Positions 34,901-43,153 of a DNA stretch of 64,000 bases are shown here, piece after piece (the first letter of the stretch is position 1; the number at the start of each line of letters is the position of its first letter). Made by a program: the position numbers and the translations under genes. This stretch comes from Acerihabitans sp035013185 (GTDB lineage: Bacteria > Pseudomonadota > Gammaproteobacteria > Enterobacterales > Enterobacteriaceae). The notes beneath the pieces were generated by a model. That model made no database searches and had not been told where the DNA came from. It saw only the letters and a program-made list of their open reading frames with translations. The DNA lies in NCBI RefSeq assembly GCF_035013185.1, contig NZ_JAYGJO010000002.1:62001-126000 (forward strand). Reading direction: 5' to 3'.

Positions 34901-36556
34901 ATGGGAATTAAACGTTCTTTTTGGCTGGCGCTGTCTTTTGGCCTCACCCCGTTATTATTCAGTCCGCACACGGTTGCCGCACCACAGCCGGTTCCCCTGC
35001 AGGACATTCGCCAAAGCGGTTTTGTTTACTGCGTTAACGGCCTGCTCAACACTTTTAATCCCCAGATGGTCAGCAACGGATTAACCGTGGATACGCTGTC
35101 AGCGCAGCTTTACGATCGGCTGTTGGGGGTCGACCCCTATACCTACCGGCTCATCCCCGAGCTGGCGCAAAGCTGGGAAGTGCTGGACAATGGTGCCACC
35201 TATCGGTTTCATCTGCGTAAAAACGTCCAGTTCCAGCACACTGCCTGGTTTACCCCTACCCGCACGCTTAACGCGGACGATGTGGTGTTCAGTTTTTCCC
35301 GCATGTTTGATAAGCATCATCCTTATCATGACGTGAACGGCGGCGATTACCCCTATTTTGATAGTCTGCAGTTTCCCGATTCGGTGCAAAGCGTGCGCAA
35401 ACTCGATAACGATACCGTCGAGTTTCGACTGAAAAACCCCGATGCCTCTTTTTTGTGGCATATCGCGACCCATTATGCGCCGGTACTCTCTGATGAGTAC
35501 GCCAAGCAATTAAGCGCTGCCGATCATCAAGAGCTGATTGATCGCCAACCGGTGGGCACCGGCCCGTTTATGCTTGATGAGTACCACGCCGGCCAGTTTA
35601 TCCGTCTGCTGCGCAATGATCACTACTGGCGTGGCCTGCCGCGCATGCGCCAGGTGGTTATCGATCTGGGCGCCGGCGGTATCGGCCGACTGTCCAAGTT
35701 ACTGACCGGCGAGTGCGATGTACTGGCCTATCCGGCAGCCAGCCAGTTAAGCATCCTACGCGACGATCCCCGCTTGCGACTCACTCTGCGCCCAGGCATG
35801 AACATTGCCTATCTGGCGTTTAATACCGGCAAACCGCCCTTGGACGATATACGGGTGCGCCATGCGATCGCCTTGTCGATCAATAACCAGCGCCTGATGC
35901 AGTCCATTTATTACGGCACCGCAGAGACAGCGGCATCCATACTGCCACGCGCATCGTGGGCTTATGATAATGATGCCAAGGTGACTGAATACAACCCGCA
36001 AAAAGCACGGCAGATATTACATGACCTGGGCAAAGAGCATCTCGAGTTGAGTTTATGGGTCCCCACCGCCTCTCAATCCTATAACCCCAGCCCGCTGAAA
36101 ACTGCGGAGTTAATCCAGGCCGATCTGGCACTGGTAGGCATCACTGTGAATATTGTGCCGGTGGAAGGCCGTTTCCAGGAAGCGCGATTAATGGCCACCG
36201 ATCACGACCTGACGCTGGCCGGCTGGTCAACCGACAGTAACGATCCGGACAGTTTTTTCCGGCCATTACTCAGTTGTGCCGCCATCCGCTCGCAAACCAA
36301 CTATGCTCACTGGTGCCAGCCAGCGTTCGATGAGTTATTACACTCGGCGCTGTTGTCGCAACAGCTGTCCGGGCGGATGGACGCTTATCGCGCGGCGCAA
36401 AAGATCCTAGAACAACAGCTGCCGGTGTTGCCACTGGCGTCATCGCTGCGCCTACAGGCCTATCGCTACGACATCAAGGGTTTAATTCTCAGCCCATTTG
36501 GTAATGCCTCGTTTGCCGGGGTATACCGTGACGATGATCAGGAATCCAAACCATGA
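34901..36556 (+). CDS. sapA: SapA, periplasmic peptide-binding protein
   Basis: 551 residues from ATG 34901; a GTG six bases earlier is possible. Signal peptide ends VAA. SBP_bac_5 fold with SGFVYCVNGLLNTFNPQM, YDRLLGVDPYTYRLIPELA, TGECDVLAYPAASQLSILRD and LTLRPGMNIAYLAFNT, as in E. coli SapA. In Salmonella the Sap system gives resistance to antimicrobial peptides; in E. coli SapBCDF exports putrescine. First of a tight five-gene operon. Confidence 0.96.
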   Translation: MGIKRSFWLALSFGLTPLLFSPHTVAAPQPVPLQDIRQSGFVYCVNGLLNTFNPQMVSNGLTVDTLSAQLYDRLLGVDPYTYRLIPELAQSWEVLDNGATYRFHLRKNVQFQHTAWFTPTRTLNADDVVFSFSRMFDKHHPYHDVNGGDYPYFDSLQFPDSVQSVRKLDNDTVEFRLKNPDASFLWHIATHYAPVLSDEYAKQLSAADHQELIDRQPVGTGPFMLDEYHAGQFIRLLRNDHYWRGLPRMRQVVIDLGAGGIGRLSKLLTGECDVLAYPAASQLSILRDDPRLRLTLRPGMNIAYLAFNTGKPPLDDIRVRHAIALSINNQRLMQSIYYGTAETAASILPRASWAYDNDAKVTEYNPQKARQILHDLGKEHLELSLWVPTASQSYNPSPLKTAELIQADLALVGITVNIVPVEGRFQEARLMATDHDLTLAGWSTDSNDPDSFFRPLLSCAAIRSQTNYAHWCQPAFDELLHSALLSQQLSGRMDAYRAAQKILEQQLPVLPLASSLRLQAYRYDIKGLILSPFGNASFAGVYRDDDQESKP

Positions 36557-37518
36557 TTATATTTACTCTGCGTCGGATTGTTTTATTACTGATCACGCTG
36601 TTTATTCTGACGTTGGTTGGATTCAGTCTAAGCTATTTCACACCCAATGCGCCGCTGAGCGGCGCGGCCATCACCGATGCCTATCTGTATTACTTCAATA
36701 GCCTGTTACATTTAAATTTTGGTGTATCGAACATTAATGGCCAACCCATCGGCGAGCAGTTACGCAGTGTGTTTCCCGCTACGTTGGAACTTTGTGTGCT
36801 GGCGTTTATTTTGGCGCTTTCCATCGGCATTCCTTTGGGCATTATTGCTGGCGTAAACCAAACCAAGTGGCAGGATGTGAGTATCAGTGTGTTTGCTTTG
36901 CTTGGTTTATCGATGCCGGTGTTCTGGCTGGCGTTGCTGTTAACGCTGTTTTTCGCGCTGCATCTCGGCTGGTTACCGGTCTCAGGCCGCTACGATTTGC
37001 TCTATCAGATCAAACCGATTACCGGTTTTACCCTGCTGGACGCCTGGTTATCCGACTCGCCGTATCGCCAGGAAATGATGACCAGCGCACTGCGGCATAT
37101 GATATTGCCGATCACCGCGCTGGCGGTCGCACCCACCACCGAGGTGATCCGGTTGATGAGGGTCAGCACCGCCGACGTGTTCGGCAGTAACTATGTCAAA
37201 GCGGCAGCCACTCGGGGTCTGACCCTGACGACCATTATTCGCCGCCATGTGCTGCATAACGCATTGCCACCAATCATTCCCAAATTGGGACTGCAGTTCT
37301 CTACCATGCTGACGCTGGCGATGATCACCGAAGTGGTTTTTAGCTGGCCCGGTCTTGGACGCTGGCTGGTGAATGCCATTCGCCAACAGGATTATGCCGC
37401 GATTTCTGCGGGGGTCATGGTGGTCGGTGCGCTGGTCATTGGCACTAACGTCTTGACAGATGTGCTTGGTGCCCTGGCAAACCCGCTGCGCCATAAGGAA
37501 TGGTATGCTCTCAGATAA
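36553..37518 (+). CDS. sapB: SapB, ABC permease
   Basis: 321 residues, six membrane helices, BPD_transp_1 fold with the EAA loop MRVSTADVFGSNYVKAAATRGL that contacts the ATPases. Overlaps the sapA stop by four bases and runs 14 bases into sapC. Confidence 0.95.
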   Translation: MIIFTLRRIVLLLITLFILTLVGFSLSYFTPNAPLSGAAITDAYLYYFNSLLHLNFGVSNINGQPIGEQLRSVFPATLELCVLAFILALSIGIPLGIIAGVNQTKWQDVSISVFALLGLSMPVFWLALLLTLFFALHLGWLPVSGRYDLLYQIKPITGFTLLDAWLSDSPYRQEMMTSALRHMILPITALAVAPTTEVIRLMRVSTADVFGSNYVKAAATRGLTLTTIIRRHVLHNALPPIIPKLGLQFSTMLTLAMITEVVFSWPGLGRWLVNAIRQQDYAAISAGVMVVGALVIGTNVLTDVLGALANPLRHKEWYALR

Positions 37519-38395
37519 TATTTACCGTGAAAAACGCATGCCAGGACCGCTGCGTTATGTCGGCCGTATTTTTTATCACGACACCATGGCGATGATTGGT
37601 TTGTATGGTTTTCTACTGCTGATCTTGCTGTGCGTATTTGGCTCGTGGATAGCACCTTATGCGCTGGATCAACAGTTTCTGGGTTACCAACTGCTGCCAC
37701 CTTCCTGGTCACGTTATGGTGATGTTTCGTTTTTTCTTGGTACCGATGATCTGGGTCGCGATGTGCTCAGCCGACTGCTGGCCGGTACCGCCCCCACCGT
37801 GGGTTCAGCACTGCTGGTCACCCTTGTCGCTTCGGTGTGCGGCGTGGCGGTTGGCGTGCTGGCGGGCGTGACCCACGGGCTTCGCTCGGCGGCACTTAAT
37901 CATATTCTGGATACGTTGCTGTCTATCCCTTCGCTACTGTTGGCCATTGTGGTGGTGGCGTTTCTTGGTCCCAAGCTTGAACATGCGATGCTGGCGGTAT
38001 GGCTAGCCTTGTTGCCGCGTATTGTGCGTACGGTTTACAGCGCGGTGCATGAAGAATTGGAAAAGGAATACGTCCTGGCGGTACGCATTGACGGCGCGTC
38101 CATGGTGCATATTCTGCGTTATGCGGTGCTGCCAAATATTGCCAGCCAGTTGGTCGTGGAATTTACCCGGGCATTATCTATGGCCATACTGGATATCGCC
38201 GCTCTGGGTTTCCTGGATTTGGGGGCCCAACTGCCGTCACCGGAATGGGGTGCCATGATGGGGGATACCCTGGATTTAGTGTATGTGGCACCCTGGACGG
38301 TAATGTTGCCCGGTGGTGTAATTATGGCCAGCGTGTTGATCGTAAATCTGCTGGGCGATGGCCTACGCCGCGCGTTAATTTCAGGGGTTGAATAA
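37505..38395 (+). CDS. sapC: SapC, ABC permease
   Basis: 296 residues from ATG 37505, inside the end of sapB; the E. coli protein begins at the same place. Typical DppC/OppC-type permease with DDLGRDVLSRLLAGTAPTVG and the EAA loop EYVLAVRIDGASMVHILRYAV. Its stop overlaps the sapD start (TAATG). Confidence 0.95.
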   Translation: MLSDNIYREKRMPGPLRYVGRIFYHDTMAMIGLYGFLLLILLCVFGSWIAPYALDQQFLGYQLLPPSWSRYGDVSFFLGTDDLGRDVLSRLLAGTAPTVGSALLVTLVASVCGVAVGVLAGVTHGLRSAALNHILDTLLSIPSLLLAIVVVAFLGPKLEHAMLAVWLALLPRIVRTVYSAVHEELEKEYVLAVRIDGASMVHILRYAVLPNIASQLVVEFTRALSMAILDIAALGFLDLGAQLPSPEWGAMMGDTLDLVYVAPWTVMLPGGVIMASVLIVNLLGDGLRRALISGVE

Positions 38396-39390
38396 TGCCA
38401 TTATTGGATATCCGTAATTTAACCATTGAATTTATGACTGACGAAGGACCGGTTAAAGCCGTCGATCGGGTCAGTTTTACCCTGACCGAAGGTGAGGTCC
38501 GCGGGCTGGTAGGCGAATCTGGCTCCGGCAAGAGCCTGATTGCCAAAGCCATCTGCGGCGTCACCAAGGATAATTGGCACGTGACGGCGGACCGTTTTCG
38601 TTTTAATGATATTGATCTGCTGCAGTTGACGCCCCGTGAGCGACGCCGGTTGGTGGGCCATAATGTATCGATGATCTTTCAGGAACCACAATCGTGCCTC
38701 GACCCGTCGGAAACCATCGGCCGCCAGTTGATGGAAGTCATCCCTGGATGGACCTATAAAGGGACCTTATGGCACCGGTTTGGCTGGCGCAAACGCCGCG
38801 CCGTCGAGCTGCTGCACCGGGTTGGCATTAAAGACCATAAAGGCATCATGGGCAGCTACCCTTATGAGCTCAGTGATGGCGAATGCCAAAAGGTGATGAT
38901 TGCCATCGCACTGGCCAACCAGCCTCGGTTGTTGATCGCTGATGAACCCACCAACGCCATGGAACCCACCACCCAAGCGCAGATTTTTCGTTTGCTCGCA
39001 GGACTGAACCAGAACAACAACACCACCATTCTACTGATAAGCCATGATATTCAGATGATGAGCAAATGGGTTAACCGAATCAACGTGCTTTATTGCGGAC
39101 AGACCGTAGAAAGCGCCACCTGCGAGGAATTAATCGCCACGCCGCACCACCCTTATACTCAGGCGCTTATTCGCGCCATCCCTGACTTTGGTCGCTCGAT
39201 GCCGCCCAAAAGCCGGCTCAATACGTTACCGGGCGGCATTCCTTCGCTGGAAAACTTGCCCATTGGCTGTCGTTTGGGACCACGCTGCCCTTACGCCCAA
39301 AGGACCTGCGTCGAAATGCCGCCCCTGATGCCGGTAAAGAACCATTGGTTTGCTTGTCATTTTCCGCTGAATATGGAAGGGCAACAATAA
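38395..39390 (+). CDS. sapD: SapD, ABC ATPase
   Basis: 331 residues. Walker A GESGSGKS near residue 40, signature LSDGECQK, Walker B LLIADEPTNAMEP and the switch histidine in LLISHD. The C-terminal oligopeptide-transporter extension has the cysteine pattern CRLGPRCPYAQRTC. SapD also stimulates Trk potassium uptake in E. coli. Confidence 0.96.
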   Translation: MPLLDIRNLTIEFMTDEGPVKAVDRVSFTLTEGEVRGLVGESGSGKSLIAKAICGVTKDNWHVTADRFRFNDIDLLQLTPRERRRLVGHNVSMIFQEPQSCLDPSETIGRQLMEVIPGWTYKGTLWHRFGWRKRRAVELLHRVGIKDHKGIMGSYPYELSDGECQKVMIAIALANQPRLLIADEPTNAMEPTTQAQIFRLLAGLNQNNNTTILLISHDIQMMSKWVNRINVLYCGQTVESATCEELIATPHHPYTQALIRAIPDFGRSMPPKSRLNTLPGGIPSLENLPIGCRLGPRCPYAQRTCVEMPPLMPVKNHWFACHFPLNMEGQQ

Positions 39391-39392
39391 TC

Positions 39393-40205
39393 ATGGAAAC
39401 CTTATTGGAAGCACGCAATTTGACCAAAACCTTTCGTTATCGTACCGGGCTGTTTACCCGGCATCAGATAGACGCGGTCAAACCCCTGAGTTTTATCCTG
39501 CGTGAGGGACAAACTCTGGCCATTATCGGTGAAAACGGTTCAGGCAAATCCACCCTGGCCAAGATGCTGGCCGGTACTCTGGAACCCACCGGTGGTGAAT
39601 TATTGATTGACGATCATCCGTTGACCTTCGGTGACTATCGCTATCGTAGCCAGCGTATCCGTATGATCTTTCAGGATGCCGGCAACTCGCTCAATCCCCG
39701 CCAGCGCATCGGGCCGTTGCTGGATGTTCCATTGCGATTAAATACCGACCTGCCCGCGCCAGAACGCGAACGTATTATCAACAAGACCCTGCGCCAGGTG
39801 GGTTTGCGCCCTGACCACGCATTTTATTATCCCCATATGTTGGCCCCCGGGCAAAAACAGCGCGTCGGCCTGGCGCGCGCGCTGATCCTGCAACCAAAAG
39901 TGATTGTGGCGGACGAGGCGTTGGCTGCACTGGATATGTCCATGCGCTCGCAAATTATCAATCTGATGCTGGAATTGCAGGCTAAACATGGCATCGCCTA
40001 TATCTACGTCACCCAGCATTTAGGCATGATGAAGCATATCAGCGATCAAATCATGGTGATGCAACATGGCGAGGTAGTGGAACGCGGCAATACGGCGGAC
40101 GTGTTGGCCGCCCCGCTGCACGACCTGACCAAACGACTGATAGCCAGTCACTTTGGCGAAGCACTGACCGCGGATGCCTGGCGCCGTGATGGGGTGATGG
40201 GGTGA
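39393..40205 (+). CDS. sapF: SapF, ABC ATPase
   Basis: 270 residues from ATG 39393; the frame extends upstream inside sapD but the family starts METLLEARNLTKTF. Walker A GENGSGKST, a variant signature LAPGQKQRVGLARAL, Walker B VIVADEALAALD. The last residues RRDGVMG and the stop are encoded by an eight-base tandem repeat, so this C-terminus differs slightly from E. coli (268 residues). Confidence 0.95.
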   Translation: METLLEARNLTKTFRYRTGLFTRHQIDAVKPLSFILREGQTLAIIGENGSGKSTLAKMLAGTLEPTGGELLIDDHPLTFGDYRYRSQRIRMIFQDAGNSLNPRQRIGPLLDVPLRLNTDLPAPERERIINKTLRQVGLRPDHAFYYPHMLAPGQKQRVGLARALILQPKVIVADEALAALDMSMRSQIINLMLELQAKHGIAYIYVTQHLGMMKHISDQIMVMQHGEVVERGNTADVLAAPLHDLTKRLIASHFGEALTADAWRRDGVMG

Positions 40206-40210
40206 TGGGG
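40187..40210 (+). repeat. Three 8-bp tandem repeats spanning the sapF stop
   Basis: TGATGGGG three times in a row, followed by two degenerate copies (TGATGGC, TGATGGGC). The sapF stop codon TGA (40203-40205) is the start of the third copy. Eight is not a multiple of three, but because the unit contains TGA the frame would be closed soon in most copy-number variants. Confidence 0.9.
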
Positions 40211-40276
40211 TGATGGCTGATGGGCTGACCCCGGTTAACCGCAGCGCGCACCGGTTGAACTCAACCGGCGGTGAGA

Positions 40277-41197
40277 CTAAAGCAACACAGCCGGATCGGC
40301 GCGTTTAGCCAGCCATAGGCGGGCGAAACCGAACAAGGTGGTGGCCAGCGGCGTCGCCCGGCCAGTTTCGGCGATGACAATCGCACTTTGGCGTTTCATG
40401 GCCGGTAACGTGAGGGTTCGGGTATGCAGGTCTGGCGTCATGCCGGGCAGCAAATGGCCGCGCGGCATGATGCCACAACCCAGCCCGGTAAATATCCCTT
40501 GTAGCAGTTGAAAAATCGATGCACTTTCCAACGTGATATGGGGTATCACCCCGGCGGCGCGGAAATGTTCATCCAGGTAACGGCGAAAATAACGGCTGGG
40601 TTCAGTCAGGCACAGCGGCAGATCGGCCAGTTGATTGAGGGTCAATGCCCCGTCGCCCACGATGGCGGGAAAATGACCTGGATGAAATAGCAATTCGGTT
40701 GGCGCATCCGGCAAGCACGCTACCTGGTAATGTAATTCATGCAATAATCCCAGCTCAAAAAAACCAATGCTCATATCAATGCTATGATTGGCCTGCGCCT
40801 CGACCAACGCATCGGCGCTGAGTACTGTCACCTGATATTGCAACGCCGGATAGTCCAGGCGGGCATCAAACAACAATTGCGCCAAGGGAATACTGCACTG
40901 GGGCACTATACCAATACGCAACGTACCTGCTTGCCCGTGCTTGAGCGATTCAACCTCCAGTTTCAAACCCTGGTAAACCGAGACAATCTCCCGCGCCCAG
41001 GTTAATACCCGCGCCCCTTCGGCAGTAAACCCCTGAAAACTGTTACCACGATTAATCAACGCCACGCCCAGTTCCTGCTCCAGGTTTTTCAGGCGGACAG
41101 AAAGCGTGGGCTGGCTGACGAAACTGGCTTCGGCGGCGCGCCCAAAATGGCGCTCACGTTCAAGATTGCACAAATAAATAAGCTGCTTTATATCCAT
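40277..41197 (-). CDS. LysR-family transcriptional regulator
   Basis: 306 residues. N-terminal winged helix-turn-helix (HFGRAAEASFVSQPTLSVRLKNLEQELG) and a LysR substrate-binding domain (about 90-290). Convergent with sapF and transcribed in the same direction as the PTS gene 72 bases upstream of it, so it could be its regulator or that of ydeP. The effector is unknown. The N-terminus resembles OxyR/CynR-type members but without the OxyR cysteines that I would expect. Confidence 0.85.
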   Translation of the reverse strand: MDIKQLIYLCNLERERHFGRAAEASFVSQPTLSVRLKNLEQELGVALINRGNSFQGFTAEGARVLTWAREIVSVYQGLKLEVESLKHGQAGTLRIGIVPQCSIPLAQLLFDARLDYPALQYQVTVLSADALVEAQANHSIDMSIGFFELGLLHELHYQVACLPDAPTELLFHPGHFPAIVGDGALTLNQLADLPLCLTEPSRYFRRYLDEHFRAAGVIPHITLESASIFQLLQGIFTGLGCGIMPRGHLLPGMTPDLHTRTLTLPAMKRQSAIVIAETGRATPLATTLFGFARLWLAKRADPAVLL

Positions 41198-41269
41198 AAG
41201 GTCGAGGGGATCCTGCCGGGCTTGGACGATACTGCCAGTATATCATCTTCAACAACTGCCTACGGCGTA

Positions 41270-42868
41270 TCAGGTGGCTGTCCCCAGCGCCGTTTTCACA
41301 TCCTGTGCGATTTTTTCCACCTGAGGGCCATAAATAACCTGGATATCATTCTCACTGACTCGCTTGACCCCGCTGGCGCCACTGAGCATCAGCGTACGAT
41401 CGATCACCAAGCGCATATCCTGGACCCTGACCCGCAACCGGGTAAAACAGCAGTCTACCTCGGTGATATTGGGCGCCCCGCCCAAACCGGAAATGATATT
41501 GACCGCCCGTTGGCCCGCGGCGAGGGGCGGGCGTTGCACAACATCAGGCTCCTCATCCTCGCGACCGGGCGTTTTAACCGCCATGCGGATAATCACTACA
41601 CGGAACACATAGTAATAAAGTGAAAAGTAGATCGCGCCGAGTATTACCGGATACCACCAATGGGTTTTAGTACCACCCAGCACCCCAAACACGATCAGAT
41701 CGATCGCACCACCCTGGACATTACCAATCATGACCTGCAGCAGATCCATCAGCATAAACGACAGGCCGCTCATAACGGCGTGGAACAAATACAGCACCGG
41801 GGAGACAAAGATAAAACAGAATTCCAGCGGTTCGGTAATACCGGTGGTAAAGGACGCCAGCATACCGGCCATCATGAGGGCTTTAACGCGTATTTTATGC
41901 TCTGGGCGCGCACAGTGATACATGGCCAACGCTGCGCCGGGCAGGCCGAACATCATTACCGGAATTTTACCCTGAGCCAGGAAGCGGGTAGCCTCGCGTA
42001 CCACCCCATCGTTTAGCTGGCCGGGATGGGCCAGCGCGAAATTGAAAATGTTCAGCGCCCCAACGATAGTCTGGTTATCTACAGTGACAGTGCCGCCTAT
42101 GGGCGTAAAGCGCGCAGTTTCATTGAGAATATGGTGTAAACCGGTAGGGATCAGCAACCGTTCGGCAAAACCATACAAAAACATACCATACTGGCCGCTT
42201 TTGCCGATAAGTTGGCCTACCCAGGCGATGCCCGCGCCAATCGTCGGCCAGATAAATGCCAGACAAATGCCGATCAACGGCAATACCACCACCGTCACAA
42301 TGGGGACAAAACGCCGGCCACCAAAAAAGCTGATTGCCGTCGGCAACACGATGGTATAGCAGCGATTATGCAGTGCCACCGTAATTAAACCGGCGATCAC
42401 CCCTCCCAACACGCTCATATTGTAGGTAAACACACCGAGCGTTGGCGCAAATTGCGATGAATAGATAAGGGCATCATTCATGGACATCCCGCGCGCGGTC
42501 AGCGCCGCCACCGTTGTGGTCGCCTGGGTTATCCCCTGTGCCGCCAGGCTGGCGCTGATGCCGACATGCATGGCAATAAACCCAATCGTTGCGGCGAACG
42601 CCGCCGTCGGTTTTTCCGCCTTAGCCAAACCGATAGCACAAGCCAGAGCAAACAACAGCGGCAAGTTGCCAAATACCGCACCGGCCACCTGGCGAATAAA
42701 ACCAATTGCGAGTTGAGGATATTTCAAACTAGCAAACGCATCACCGGTGACCGCCGGGTTTTGCATCGCTGCCGCCAGACCGAGAAAGATACCTGCAGCG
42801 GCAATCACCGAAATCGGCATCATCAACGCCTTGCCTAATCCATGGATTTTGCTGGCAAATTCTGTCAT
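41270..42868 (-). CDS. PTS system EIICB component, glucose/maltose (MalX/GlvC-like) family
   Basis: 532 residues. N-terminal EIIC with about ten membrane helices and family motifs FGGRRFVPIVTVVV, FLYGFAERLLIPTGLHHILN, ARFLAQGKIPVMMFGLPGAALAMY and GITEPLEFCFIF. C-terminal EIIB with the phosphorylation cysteine in DCCFTRLRVRV. No EIIA domain, so it would rely on EIIA-Glc (Crr). About the length of MalX (530), but sequence similarity recalled is moderate, so the sugar (alpha-glucoside, glucose or other) is open. Divergent from ydeP. No hydrolase lies beside it. Confidence 0.88.
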   Translation of the reverse strand: MTEFASKIHGLGKALMMPISVIAAAGIFLGLAAAMQNPAVTGDAFASLKYPQLAIGFIRQVAGAVFGNLPLLFALACAIGLAKAEKPTAAFAATIGFIAMHVGISASLAAQGITQATTTVAALTARGMSMNDALIYSSQFAPTLGVFTYNMSVLGGVIAGLITVALHNRCYTIVLPTAISFFGGRRFVPIVTVVVLPLIGICLAFIWPTIGAGIAWVGQLIGKSGQYGMFLYGFAERLLIPTGLHHILNETARFTPIGGTVTVDNQTIVGALNIFNFALAHPGQLNDGVVREATRFLAQGKIPVMMFGLPGAALAMYHCARPEHKIRVKALMMAGMLASFTTGITEPLEFCFIFVSPVLYLFHAVMSGLSFMLMDLLQVMIGNVQGGAIDLIVFGVLGGTKTHWWYPVILGAIYFSLYYYVFRVVIIRMAVKTPGREDEEPDVVQRPPLAAGQRAVNIISGLGGAPNITEVDCCFTRLRVRVQDMRLVIDRTLMLSGASGVKRVSENDIQVIYGPQVEKIAQDVKTALGTAT

Positions 42869-43153
42869 AAACGGGATTCTCAGGTTAACTTAAGAACGTT
42901 AATTATGAGTCAACAGAATTAATTGGTGGCGCGTCAACGACAGTTATGGTCTAAACCTTGAACAACCTCACAGTTATCTCGCTATTTCAAGCTCAATCGC
43001 CCCCTATGTCATAGTCATAGTCATTGTCTATCCTGTGATAACGCCATTCGATTAGACTCATTATCATTAACTCACTAGAATTAACCGGATAAGACCAAGG
43101 TGTTAAAAATCATTTAACATCCATCCATTATTATTCACCTGCGAACAGGCAAC
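42869..43153. promoter_or_regulatory. Divergent promoter region between the PTS gene and ydeP
   Basis: 285 bp without a gene. Contains short direct repeats (CATAGTCATAGTCATTGTC near 43009-43028) and AT-rich DNA that could hold binding sites for the LysR product. No operator could be assigned. Confidence 0.45.

Noticed and set aside
41147..41623. 158-codon plus-strand frame over the LysR-PTS junction
   Set aside because: It spans the start of one minus-strand gene and the end of another and has no ribosome site or domain.
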